Shown: positions 34,369 through 42,798 of the stretch, piece by piece | Numbering within the stretch: position 1 is the first letter of the stretch | Layout of the letters: each line of letters begins with the position of its first letter | Source: Nonomuraea sp. SYSU D8015 | GTDB lineage: Bacteria; Actinomycetota; Actinomycetes; Streptosporangiales; Streptosporangiaceae | Reading direction: 5' to 3' | Length of the DNA: 64,000 nucleotides | Assembly (NCBI RefSeq): GCF_008065375.1 | Contig: NZ_VJYI01000017.1 | Coordinates: forward strand, 62,001-126,000 | The notes under the pieces: model-generated | Databases searched by the model: none | What the model was told of the DNA's origin: nothing | The model's input: the letters and a program-made list of their open reading frames with translations, nothing else | Position numbers and translations under genes: made by a program

Positions 34369-36698
34369 GACGAGCCCCCGGGCGGCGAGGAGGCCTGCTC
34401 GGCGACCCAGGCGGCGATCTGGGTACGCGAGTTGAACCCGAGCTTGCACAGGATGTGCTCGACGTGGGCCTCGGCGGTGCGCTGCGCGATCACCAGCTTC
34501 GCGGCGATCTCCTTGTTGCTCAAGCCCTGGGCGACGAGCTGGGCGATCTCCGTCTCCCGCCGGGTCAGCGGCGAGGGCTCGGGGGCGGCGCGCTTCACGG
34601 GCCGCGCGTCGCGGCCCATCGCGTACGCGAGCACCTCGTCGCCGCTCAGCTCGGTCCCCTTGCGGAAGGCGGCCTCGAAGGCGTCCTCGCCGAGCCGCTC
34701 GCGCGCGACGGTCTCGGCGGTGTCGTGGTAGCCGGACAGATAGCCGAACAGGGGGCCGCCGAACGAGCGCCAGCTCTCCTGAGAGGCCCCGAGCAGCACC
34801 GCCGCCCGATCGGTCGCGTCGCCTGCGGCCATCCAGGCCAGCGCCTCCACGCACAGCGCGATGCCCAGCCGGTCGTCGAAGGGCTGCTTGAGCCGGATGG
34901 CCTCGCGCTCCATCTCGACCGCCCGCGCCGTGTCGCCCTGCCTCCAGATCTCGATCCCGAACACCCACAGGGTGTACGACCTGAACCAATGTTCGTGGCG
35001 GGTGTCGCAGATCGCCAGGCACTCCTTGAACTGGGCGGTCGCCTGGTCGGAGTGGCCGAGCAGCGAGTGCGCGGTGGCCAGGTACATCAGCGAGTTCACC
35101 AGGCCCATCTCGTCGCCTGCCGCGCGGTTGCCTTCGGCCGCCTCGCCGAGCAGGGTCACGGCGGATTCCGGGTCACGCCGGATCAGCGCCGAGAGGCCGC
35201 CGACGTAGGCGGCGCCCGCGATGACCGCCGGGTCCCCGAGTCGGCGGCCCAGGTCCCGGCACTCGTCCAGGGTCTTCCCGGCCACCTCGAAGTCGCTCTG
35301 CAGGACCGCGAGCCGGGCGTTGACGCACAGGGCCTTGGCCCGCTCGGCCGTCGGCTCCGGGGCGGTGGCCAGCAGCCGGTCGAGCCAGACCCGTCCCTCG
35401 CGGAGCGCGCCCGCCGCGATCCAGTAGAACCGCAGCGCGGTGGCGATGGCCAGCCCGGCCTCCGCCTGGCCGGGCGTGGTGAGGCAGTGGTCCAGGGCCG
35501 TGCGGAGGTTGCCGTGGTCGGCGCGCAGGCGGGCGAACCAGGTCACCTGGTCGGGGCCGTACCAGTCCCGCTGGGCGCGGGTGGCGAGGTCCAGGTACCA
35601 GTCGCGATGGCGGTCCCTCAGCACCGCCTCCTCGCCCGAGTCGCGCAGCCGGTCGCGGCCGTACTGGCGGATCGTCTCCAGCAGCCGGTAGCGCACGGTG
35701 GCCCCGTGCTCCTCTCGGGCCAGCACGGACTTGTCGACCAGGCCGTTCACCAGGTCGAAGACGTCCTCGAAGGCGATGCCGTCCCCCGAGCAGACGTGCT
35801 CGGCCGCCTCCAGGTCCAGGCCGCCGGAGAACACCGACAGCCGGCTCCAGAGCAGCCGCTCCGCGTCGGTGCAGAGCGCGTGGCTCCAGTCGATCAGCGC
35901 CCGGAGCGTCTGCTGCCGCGGCATGGCGGCGCGCGACCCCGTCGTGAGCAGCCGGAAGCGGTCGTCCAGCCGGGTCAGCAGCTGCTGCACGGAGACCGCC
36001 CGCAGCCGTACGGCGGCCAGCTCGATGGCCAGCGGGATGCCGTCCAGCCGCCGGCAGATCCCCGCCACGCTGTCCCGGTTGGCGTCGGTGATCTCGAAGC
36101 CGGGGACCACGGCCTGCGCCCGCTCGGCGAACAGGCGAACCGCGTCGGAGTGCCGCAGCGACTCGGCCGTCGGCCGCACGCCGTCGGCCTCCGGCACCGA
36201 CATCGGCGGCAGCGGCATCATCCGCTCGCCCACGACGCCGAGCGCCTGCCGGCTGGTGGCCAGGATGCGGAGGCCGGGCACGGAGCGCATCAGCGTCTCC
36301 GCCATGGCGGCGCACGCGTCCAGCAGGTGCTCGCAGTTGTCCAGGATCAGCAGGGTCTCCCGGTCCCGCAGGTGGTCGATGAGCACCTCCATCGGCGGCC
36401 GCACGGAACGGTCGTGGATCTCCAGGGTCTCCGTGACGGTCTGGACGAGCAGGTCGGGGTTCTCCAGCGCGGCCAGCTCCACCAGCCACACCCCGTCGTG
36501 GAAGGCGCGCCGAAGGTCGAACCCGACTCGCAGGGCGAGCCGGGTCTTGCCGACGCCGCCCACACCGACCAGCGTCACCAGCCTTCCCTCGGACAGCAGG
36601 CGTTTGACCTCGGCTATCTCGTGCCGTCGGCCCACGAAGCTGTTCAGCTCGGCCGGCAGTGCGCAAACGCCAGCAACGTTCGGCGCGGCCATGGTCAT
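34365..36698 (-). CDS. LuxR family regulator with NB-ARC ATPase and TPR-like domains
   Basis: A 777-aa regulator. ELNSFVGRRHEIAEVKRL opens the ATPase, GVGGVGKTRLALRV is Walker A, LLILDNCEHLLDAC is Walker B, and GIPLAIELAAVRLRAV is the sensor helix. A TPR-like region follows, and the C-terminal LuxR HTH (about 710-765) reads LTRRETEIAQLVAQGLSNKEIAAKL. ATG 36698 follows GGAG. Its promoter region holds TAACC-CA-GGTTA at 36735-36746. The first of a two-gene operon with a paralogue lacking HTH. Its targets are unknown; neither a transporter nor a biosynthetic gene is coupled to it. Confidence 0.9.
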   Translation of the reverse strand: MTMAAPNVAGVCALPAELNSFVGRRHEIAEVKRLLSEGRLVTLVGVGGVGKTRLALRVGFDLRRAFHDGVWLVELAALENPDLLVQTVTETLEIHDRSVRPPMEVLIDHLRDRETLLILDNCEHLLDACAAMAETLMRSVPGLRILATSRQALGVVGERMMPLPPMSVPEADGVRPTAESLRHSDAVRLFAERAQAVVPGFEITDANRDSVAGICRRLDGIPLAIELAAVRLRAVSVQQLLTRLDDRFRLLTTGSRAAMPRQQTLRALIDWSHALCTDAERLLWSRLSVFSGGLDLEAAEHVCSGDGIAFEDVFDLVNGLVDKSVLAREEHGATVRYRLLETIRQYGRDRLRDSGEEAVLRDRHRDWYLDLATRAQRDWYGPDQVTWFARLRADHGNLRTALDHCLTTPGQAEAGLAIATALRFYWIAAGALREGRVWLDRLLATAPEPTAERAKALCVNARLAVLQSDFEVAGKTLDECRDLGRRLGDPAVIAGAAYVGGLSALIRRDPESAVTLLGEAAEGNRAAGDEMGLVNSLMYLATAHSLLGHSDQATAQFKECLAICDTRHEHWFRSYTLWVFGIEIWRQGDTARAVEMEREAIRLKQPFDDRLGIALCVEALAWMAAGDATDRAAVLLGASQESWRSFGGPLFGYLSGYHDTAETVARERLGEDAFEAAFRKGTELSGDEVLAYAMGRDARPVKRAAPEPSPLTRRETEIAQLVAQGLSNKEIAAKLVIAQRTAEAHVEHILCKLGFNSRTQIAAWVAEQASSPPGGSS

Positions 36699-36811
36699 GA
36701 TCGCTCCAACGGCCCGGTCGTTGCGCGGGCCTCCTAACCCAGGTTATGTCTGGACCGTTTCCCCCCTCACCAGGGTGCGTCCGGGAACGGTATGGCAGGG
36801 GTAAAACCCGC

Positions 36812-38203
36812 TCATACGTTGAGCACGGAGTGACGGCGGCTGTACACGAAGTAGATGAGCAGCCCCAGCAGGAACCACACGGCGAAGCGGAGCCAGGTCG
36901 TCGGATCCAGGAAGGTGATCAGCCACACCGAGAAGATCGCGCCGATGGCCGGCACCACCGGCATGCCCGGCGTGCGGAACTCTCTGTGCAGGTCCGGCTG
37001 CCGGTATCGGAGCACGATCACCGCCGCGCACACCACCACGAACGCCAGCAGGATCCCGATGTTGGTCAGCTCGGCCGCCTCCCTGATGGGCAGGAAGCCG
37101 GCGATCAACGCCGAGGCGACGCCCACGATCCAGGTGACGCGCGAGGGCACCCGCCGAACCGGGTGCAGCCGGGCGAACCACTGCGGCAGCAATCCGTCCC
37201 TGCTCATCGCGAACCAGACCCGCGTGACGCCCAGCATGAACGTGAACATGACGGTCAGGATGCCGATGATGGCCCCGGCCGCGATCACCGTGGCGAGCCC
37301 CGACCGCCCGACGGCGGCGAACGCCGAGGAGAAACCGCTCTCCGGGTCGATGTCCCGGTAGTTCTGCATGCCGGTGAGCACCAGTGTGGCGAGCACGTAA
37401 AGGATCATCGAGATGACGAGCGAGTAGACGATGGCCTTGGGCATGTGCCGCCGGGCGTCCCTGGACTCCTCGGCGGCCGTGCTCATCGCGTCGTAGCCGA
37501 AGACGGCGAAGAAGACGGTGGCCGCCCCGGTGATCGCCCCGCCGACGCCGAAGGGGAAGAACGGCGTGTAGTTGGCCGTGTTGACGTAGAAGAAGCCGAC
37601 CACGATCACCAGCAGGACCACGGCGACCTTGATGGTCACCACGAACGTCTCGAACCTGGCCGCCGTGCGGATGCCGAGGTTCAGCAGGAAGGCGATCAGC
37701 AGGCACAGCAGCACCGCGAACAGGTCGACCACGCGCCCGTCCCCGGTGCCGGGCGCGCCCAGCATCCAGGCGGGCAGGCCGAATCCCAGCTCTTGCACGA
37801 GGAAGCCGAAATATCCGGAGATGCCGATGGCCACGACGGCCACGATCGCCGTGTACTCCAGCAGCAGGTCCCACCCGATGAACCAGCCCACGAGCTCGCC
37901 GAGCACAGCGTAGCCGTAGGTGTAGGCCGACCCGGCCTTCGGGATCATGCCGGCGAACTCGGCGTACGAGAAGGCCGCCGCCGCGCTGGCCACCCCGGCG
38001 ATGAGGAACGACACGAGCACGGCCGGCCCCGCCGTCTGGTTGGCCACCGCCCCGGCCAGGGCGAAGATGCCGGCGCCGATGATGCCGCCGATGCCGATCG
38101 CGGTGAGCTGCCACAGCCCGAGCGACCGGGACAGCTCACCCTCGTGCTCCTCCGCGATCTGCTCGACCGGCTTGCGGCGGAACACGCCGTGCGTCGCAGC
38201 CAT
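36812..38203 (-). CDS. APC family amino-acid permease
   Basis: A 463-aa secondary transporter with about 12 helices. LGLWQLTAIGIGGIIGAGIFALAG (helix 1) has the GGIIGAGIF substrate-binding turn, EFAGMIPKAGSAYTYGYAVLGELVGWFIGWDLLLEY covers helices 2-3, and FFAVFGYDAMSTAAEE is the helix 6 region. This combination is typical of the cationic or broad amino-acid (YhdG/CAT) branch. ATG 38203 follows AAGGAGG. Its 5' leader contains a 12-bp palindrome and an 11-bp stem hairpin (38222-38277), so post-transcriptional or repressor control is likely. Confidence 0.9.
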   Translation of the reverse strand: MAATHGVFRRKPVEQIAEEHEGELSRSLGLWQLTAIGIGGIIGAGIFALAGAVANQTAGPAVLVSFLIAGVASAAAAFSYAEFAGMIPKAGSAYTYGYAVLGELVGWFIGWDLLLEYTAIVAVVAIGISGYFGFLVQELGFGLPAWMLGAPGTGDGRVVDLFAVLLCLLIAFLLNLGIRTAARFETFVVTIKVAVVLLVIVVGFFYVNTANYTPFFPFGVGGAITGAATVFFAVFGYDAMSTAAEESRDARRHMPKAIVYSLVISMILYVLATLVLTGMQNYRDIDPESGFSSAFAAVGRSGLATVIAAGAIIGILTVMFTFMLGVTRVWFAMSRDGLLPQWFARLHPVRRVPSRVTWIVGVASALIAGFLPIREAAELTNIGILLAFVVVCAAVIVLRYRQPDLHREFRTPGMPVVPAIGAIFSVWLITFLDPTTWLRFAVWFLLGLLIYFVYSRRHSVLNV

Positions 38204-38221
38204 CACGCCTCCTTCTGCCGA

Positions 38222-38277
38222 GCCGAGCTCGGCGTGCTGTGATGGACGTCCTCGCTACGCTGCGGATCCATCACAGC
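38222..38277 (-). promoter_or_regulatory. Two stacked palindromes in the permease leader
   Basis: GCCGAGCTCGGC (38222-38233) is a perfect 12-bp palindrome. It is followed by GCTGTGATGGA (38236-38246) and TCCATCACAGC (38267-38277), perfect 11-bp arms around a 20-nt loop. Both lie between 19 and 74 bp upstream of the permease ATG. Confidence 0.6.
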
Positions 38278-38417
38278 CCTCCTGGTGCACCCGTCGGCTC
38301 GTCTCTTGGCTTCTTTCCTGCCCTCTTACCTGCACTGCCCCGGGACATACGGCCGCCGCCGGGATTTGACGACTTCGTGGCGGTGTTCCGGGCGCTCCTG
38401 CGGGCACGGGTGAACGG

Positions 38418-39178
38418 ATGAACCTCGACACGGGGCTCGAACGGCTGACGGTCAAGGTCGGCGACTGGCCGCTGACCGCGTGGCGGCGCCTGCCGCGAGA
38501 GGACACGGGCACACCGCCGGTGGTGTGCGTGCACGGCGCCGGTGTGTCGAGCAGGGAGTTGAAGCCGCTGGTCGCGGTGCTGGGGGAGCACGTGCCGGCC
38601 TGGACCGTCGACCTGCCGGGATTCGGGCAGAGCGCGAAGCCGCCCCGCCCGCTGGACCTGACCGGGCTCGCCGACGCCCTGGCCGGCTGGCTGGCGGCGG
38701 CGGGGCTGCCGCCCGCCTGCCTGGTGGGCTGCTCGTTCGGCTGCCAGCTCGCCGTCGACGTGGCCGTGCGTCACCCCGCCCGGGTGCACTCGCTCGTCCT
38801 GGCCGGGCCGACGGTCGATCCGCGGGCGCGGTCCTGGCCGCGGATGATCGCCAGGTGGATGCGCAACTCCGTACGGGAGAGCCCGCGGATGACCCCGCTC
38901 AACGTCGCCGACTACCGCGACGCGGGGTTGCGGCGGGTCGTGGCCACCTTCCAGGTGGCGATGCGCGACCGGGTGGAGGACAAGCTGCCGCACGTCACCG
39001 TGCCCACGCTCGTGGTCAGGGGAGCGTACGACCGATGGTCCCGCAGGACTGGGCGGAACGGGTGACCGGCCTGACGCCGAAGGCCAGGCTGGTCGTCGTG
39101 CCGGGAATGCCGCACATGATCCCGTTTCGTGATCCCAGGGTCCTGGCGTCGATCATCAGGGATTTCGCGGCGTCCTGA
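38418..39178 (+). pseudogene. Alpha/beta hydrolase with a single-base frameshift
   Basis: The first frame (38418-39065) encodes an alpha/beta hydrolase: VVCVHGAGVSSRELKPL, VDLPGFGQSAKPPRPL, and the nucleophile elbow GCSFGCQLAVD with Ser. After VRGAYDR (codon CG at 39033-39034) the frame is lost; the -1 frame continues MVPQDWAERVTGL and VVVPGMPHMIPFRDPRVLASIIRDF, the normal acid-histidine end, to a stop at 39178. One missing base in the CGN-ATG junction explains both halves. Together they make about 253 residues, the usual size. It may be a pseudogene, a sequencing error or programmed slippage. The gene converges with the ferritin-like gene. Confidence 0.75.
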
Positions 39179-39290
39179 GGGGCGTCCCGGCCGCCTCGAG
39201 GATCGCGCGGCGCGTGGTCTCGATCGTGTCGGCCACCTCCGCGACGCGTTGTGCGGCCGCGGCGATCACGGGGTCGCCGGACGCGTGCAC
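39156..39290 (-). CDS. Possible 44-aa helical protein after the ferritin-like gene
   Basis: A GTG-initiated frame (39290) 6 nt after the ferritin-like stop. It encodes 44 residues, beginning VHASGDPVIAAAAQRVAEV and continuing as a strongly amphipathic helix (DTIETTRRAILEAAG), with codon use like the neighbours. It overlaps the 3' end of the convergent hydrolase by 23 bp. No family is recognised; it could be a small partner of the ferritin-like protein or a chance frame. Confidence 0.35.
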   Translation of the reverse strand: MHASGDPVIAAAAQRVAEVADTIETTRRAILEAAGTPLRTPRNP

Positions 39291-39296
39291 GGCGCA

Positions 39297-40448
39297 TCAG
39301 TCGGCGATCTGGCGCACTCGCTCGGCCAGCACCGTCCACGCGGCCTCGCGCCAGGGCACCACGTTGTCCATCAGGTAGTACATTTCGAACGCCGGCCCCG
39401 CCGTGCGTCCCGGATGCCCCGGGCCGGCGGGCTGCCGGGTGAGCTCGGTGGCCAGCGGCCGCAGCACGCCCGCCATCATCGAGATCGCCCCGCCGACCAG
39501 GACGTCGAGCTCTTCCTCGCTCTCCTCGGTGTGGGTGAAGAAGCGGGTGAGCATCCACAGGATCGCCTCGTAGGCGAGGTTGCACAGCTCGGCCAGCACC
39601 AGAGTGTCCGGGTCGCCGATCAGCGGCTGCGGCTCCGGCACGTCGAAGGGCTGGCGGGTGAACGTGGCCAGCGCGGGGTGGGCGGGCTCGAAGCCCGGGT
39701 CGGCGGCCCGCAGCGCCTGGTATTCCTCCCAGATCTTCAGGAAGCGGCCGTAGTGGGCATCCTGCCAGTCGCCCTGGGCGCCCTCGCCCTGCTCGATGAT
39801 CTCGTCGATGGCGGCGCAGGCCGACTTGAGGTCGGACACCGCCACCACCTCGTCCCACTGGAACAGCTCCGGGGTGGCCTGCGCTCTGGGCGAGCCGCAG
39901 AACACCTGCTCCTCGCCGTGCTGGGCGACGAGAGCGGTCAGGCCGTCCCTGATGCCGCGGTAGAGATGGCCGACCGTGGCGAACTCCTGCGCCCTGGGGA
40001 AGATCTCGCCGGGCATGATCGGCTCGGGCGGCGGGTCGCAGGCGATGAAACCGGCGGCGTCGGCCCGCTCCATGCCCTCGGGCCTTTCGAGGAAGAGGAA
40101 GTGCGTCAGCGCCTCCTCGCCGAAGGGCAGCAGGCGCATCTGGATCGAGGGCGGGAACGCGCCGCAGGACTGCGGGAAGTTGGGCCGGCCGAAGGTGGGC
40201 GCGGCGCCGATGGCCGCCATCAGATTGGCCACCAGCGCGAGGTGGAGCATCTCCTGCACGGCGATGTCGTGCAGCTCCCGGCGCCAGCGGTCGACCGCGG
40301 CCTGCTGCTCCGCGGTGAGCCCTTCGGTCTTGAGACTGAACTCGGCGAAGAGGTACTGGCACATGATCATGTGCTCGAGCTGGGATGCCTGCACGAGCAG
40401 GTACCACACGTGTTCGCGGTGCTCGACAACGATGGGGGGCTCCGTCAT
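39297..40448 (-). CDS. Ferritin-like domain protein (VioB/imino-dimer-synthase type)
   Basis: A 383-aa protein. The first 100 residues contain EHMIMCQYLFAEFSL and ELHDIAVQEMLHLALVANLMAAIG, the paired helices with Glu and His of a ferritin-like di-iron bundle (the ferritin-like family found in the violacein iminophenyl-pyruvate dimer synthase VioB). The rest is helical with TRFFTHTEESEEELDVLVGGAISMM near 290-330. Standalone members of this family are widespread in actinobacteria without known substrates. No ribosome site precedes ATG 40448; a direct repeat TTACAC-GA-TTACAC (40452-40465) lies just upstream. A small reading frame follows immediately. Confidence 0.78.
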   Translation of the reverse strand: MTEPPIVVEHREHVWYLLVQASQLEHMIMCQYLFAEFSLKTEGLTAEQQAAVDRWRRELHDIAVQEMLHLALVANLMAAIGAAPTFGRPNFPQSCGAFPPSIQMRLLPFGEEALTHFLFLERPEGMERADAAGFIACDPPPEPIMPGEIFPRAQEFATVGHLYRGIRDGLTALVAQHGEEQVFCGSPRAQATPELFQWDEVVAVSDLKSACAAIDEIIEQGEGAQGDWQDAHYGRFLKIWEEYQALRAADPGFEPAHPALATFTRQPFDVPEPQPLIGDPDTLVLAELCNLAYEAILWMLTRFFTHTEESEEELDVLVGGAISMMAGVLRPLATELTRQPAGPGHPGRTAGPAFEMYYLMDNVVPWREAAWTVLAERVRQIAD

Positions 40449-40511
40449 GGCTTACACGATTACACAGAACCCCCTGCTCGTCGCTCCCCTCTCAGCCGGG
40501 GGTCACCACCG

Positions 40512-41702
40512 TCACGACCGGGTGCTCGTCGAGCCGAAACCGGCCGGGATCGACCGGCCGTCGGCCAGGGCGGTGAAGAGCTCCTCCCACAGCGGCATCA
40601 CGACCTCCGGGGTGTAGGCGTGGGCCGTCTCCGCCGCGGCGGCGCCCAGGCGCCGGCGCAGCTCGGGGTCGCCCATGAGCAGTCCGAGGGCCTCGCCGAG
40701 CTTCTCGACGTCGCGCGGCGGCACCAGCAGCCCGTCCTTGCCGGGCGTCAGCACGTCGGCGGGGCCGGTGGGGCAGTCGAAGGCGGCGATCGGCAGAGCG
40801 TGGCCCATCGCCTCGATCATGGCCATCGGCAGCCCCTCGATGCGCGAGCTGAGCGCGTAGATCGACGCCTTGGACAGCTCTTCGTGGATGCGGTCGCTGC
40901 GGCCCATGAGCCGGATCCGTCCGCTCATCCCGTGCTCGTCGATCCGCTCCTGCAGGCGCTGCTGCGACGGCCCGGTGCCGAAGATCCGCAGCGTCCACTC
41001 CGGGTATGCCTCCGCGACCTGGGCGAAGGCCGGGATGAGCATGTCGAAGCCCTTTTGCGGCACCAGCCGGCCCACCGCGATCACGACCGGGTTGCTCTGG
41101 TCGGAATGCTTGCGGTGCTCCATGTGCACGGCGTTGGGGATGCGCACGATCGGCGTGGCGGTGCTCAGCAGCGCACGGTATTCGGCCCGGCTGGTCTCGG
41201 TCAGCACCGCGATCGCGTCGAAGCGGTCGTAGTGGCGGGCGATCTGCTCGCGGACGGCCGGGTGGTAGGCGGCCAGGTTCATGTGCTCCTGGGCCACCCG
41301 GACGACCTTGCGGGAGGCGCGGCGGGCCGAGATCAGGTTGAGCGCCGGGCGGGTGGTGACCAGGATGCCGTCGTCCACCGAGGACACGTAGTCCATCACC
41401 GCCGCCTCCACCCGCTCGGTGAAGTATTCGGCGGCGAACTCGCCGTACGGCACGATCTTGCCGCGGGCCCGCCGCCACACCTTGCGGGCCAGCGAGTCGG
41501 GCACCACCCCGTCGCGTTGGTCGACCAGCGCCGACAGGCGCACCCGTGCATCGATGGCGAACTGCGGCTTGGTGCGGCGGCGCACCACGCTGACGATCTC
41601 GACGTCGTGGCCCGCCTCCACCATCGCATGGGCCTGGTTGACCACCGTGCGGATGGTGCCGCCCATGCCGTAGGCGTGCAGCAGCATGTAGCGGATCTTC
41701 AC
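40512..41702 (-). CDS. GT4-type glycosyltransferase
   Basis: A 396-aa retaining glycosyltransferase. The N-domain has GMGGTIRTVVNQAHAMVEAGHDVEIVSV; the C-domain has VVIAVGRLVPQKGFDMLIPAF and RIEGLPMAMIEAMGHALPIAAFDCPTGP, the nucleotide-sugar EX7E motif of the GT4 branch typical for teichoic-acid or capsule glycosylation. GTG 41702 overlaps the sulfotransferase stop by 4 bases (GTGA), so the two form one unit. Likely role: adding a hexose to a surface polymer or lipid that is then sulfated; the acceptor is unknown. Confidence 0.88.
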   Translation of the reverse strand: MKIRYMLLHAYGMGGTIRTVVNQAHAMVEAGHDVEIVSVVRRRTKPQFAIDARVRLSALVDQRDGVVPDSLARKVWRRARGKIVPYGEFAAEYFTERVEAAVMDYVSSVDDGILVTTRPALNLISARRASRKVVRVAQEHMNLAAYHPAVREQIARHYDRFDAIAVLTETSRAEYRALLSTATPIVRIPNAVHMEHRKHSDQSNPVVIAVGRLVPQKGFDMLIPAFAQVAEAYPEWTLRIFGTGPSQQRLQERIDEHGMSGRIRLMGRSDRIHEELSKASIYALSSRIEGLPMAMIEAMGHALPIAAFDCPTGPADVLTPGKDGLLVPPRDVEKLGEALGLLMGDPELRRRLGAAAAETAHAYTPEVVMPLWEELFTALADGRSIPAGFGSTSTRS

Positions 41703-42565
41703 GGGAGGTACCCCCAGGTGCGGCACATGCCCATGAGCACATCGGGGATCTCCTCCGGGTGGGGCAGGTCGCGGCCCGGCTGCACCTGGCCGGAGCGGAT
41801 CTTGTCCTTCCAGTCGCCGAGCCCCTTGGTCACCACGTCAGGGGTGCCGTAGGAGAGCATCTGCGGCGCCCACGGCAGGTCGAGGAACTCGCAGATCGCG
41901 CGCAGCGTCTTCTCCGGCTCGGCGGTCAGCTCCTCGTAACGCACCGTCAGGCCCGGCAACGCCTTCCTGGCACGCTCCACGGCCTTCATGTACCGCAGCG
42001 CGTCGGCCGCCGCCTCCTGCGGGGTGCGTTTGTCCGGGCTCGCCTCGTGCCACGAGGTCGCGATGGAGGCCGGATGGCGCAGCAGGAACACGTAGCGCGC
42101 GTCCGGCCAGCACGCCGCGATCCGCTCGTAGGCGAAGGCGTTGGCCGGGGTCTTGTCGACGATGAACCGTTTGCCGGAGCGCACCAGTTCGCGGTGGAGC
42201 ACCCGGTCCCACAACAGATGCTCCAGATCGGCCCGGTTGTGCCCGAGCGCCGCCATCGCCTTCTCGGCCAGGCCGGTGCCGAACTCGACGCTCAGCCTGC
42301 GGACGTGCAACTCGTGCGGCGCGTGCAGGTCCGGGTGGGCGTTGAGCATCGAGCGCAGCAACGTCGAGCCGGAGCGGACGGGGGACATGACGAATACGGG
42401 GGCGGTGAGCAGGCGATCCACCTGGGGGTCGGCGGGGGGCCTGAACGGCACGTCGGCGGCCTTCTTCGCCTGCTCGGCGGGTTTGCCCACGGGTTTGCTC
42501 ACCCGTTCGATGCGGAGGCCCGCGTGCCTGGCCAGCGCGCCGGTGATCTTACGCTGCCACTTCAT
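41699..42565 (-). CDS. Sulfotransferase
   Basis: A 288-aa PAPS-dependent sulfotransferase. FVMSPVRSGSTLLRSMLNAHP is the 5'-phosphosulfate loop, and YVFLLRHPASIATSWHEA is the 3'-phosphate binding strand-helix with its Arg and Ser. The length and family suit sulfation of carbohydrates or lipids. There is no ribosome site: the sequence before ATG 42565 is pyrimidine-rich, and a TACCCT box (42579-42574) ends 8 nt upstream, so a leaderless mRNA is likely. It leads a two-gene operon with the GT4 glycosyltransferase. Confidence 0.85.
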   Translation of the reverse strand: MKWQRKITGALARHAGLRIERVSKPVGKPAEQAKKAADVPFRPPADPQVDRLLTAPVFVMSPVRSGSTLLRSMLNAHPDLHAPHELHVRRLSVEFGTGLAEKAMAALGHNRADLEHLLWDRVLHRELVRSGKRFIVDKTPANAFAYERIAACWPDARYVFLLRHPASIATSWHEASPDKRTPQEAAADALRYMKAVERARKALPGLTVRYEELTAEPEKTLRAICEFLDLPWAPQMLSYGTPDVVTKGLGDWKDKIRSGQVQPGRDLPHPEEIPDVLMGMCRTWGYLP

Positions 42566-42602
42566 GGTGGGGGAGGGTACTGACCTTTTCTGGGGATTGA
42601 CT

Positions 42603-42661
42603 GGGAACGGGACAACACCGCGTGCGCGGCCTGACCCGCTACCCCGTAGTCTGCCGTTCCC
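42603..42661. promoter_or_regulatory. Branched inverted-repeat structure
   Basis: GGGAACGG (42603-42610) pairs with CCGTTCCC (42654-42661) and encloses two smaller hairpins, CCGC/GCGG (42618-42629) and CTAC-CCC-GTAG (42639-42649). A transcript would fold as a three-way junction. It sits between the divergent sulfotransferase and GNAT genes. Confidence 0.4.
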
Positions 42662-42798
42662 GGCTGGTTCATGCGACGTTTTCCGGCCCGCCCATGCTTT
42701 CTCGCGCAGGACATATTTCTGGATCTTCCCGGTAGAGGCCGTCGGCAGCTCCCCCCACCGACCGCAGCAGGCGACAGGAAGCGCGCCACCGGTGGATC

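Noticed and set aside
34455..36737. 760-codon rightward frame opposite the LuxR/NB-ARC gene, and a similar one at 32491-34731
   Set aside because: Composition is Gln/Gly/Arg-rich without motifs, while the leftward frames have Walker A and B and HTH sequences.
38239..38421. 60-codon frame ending at the hydrolase start (ATGA overlap)
   Set aside because: It runs through the palindromic leader of the permease and has no ribosome site or recognisable domain.
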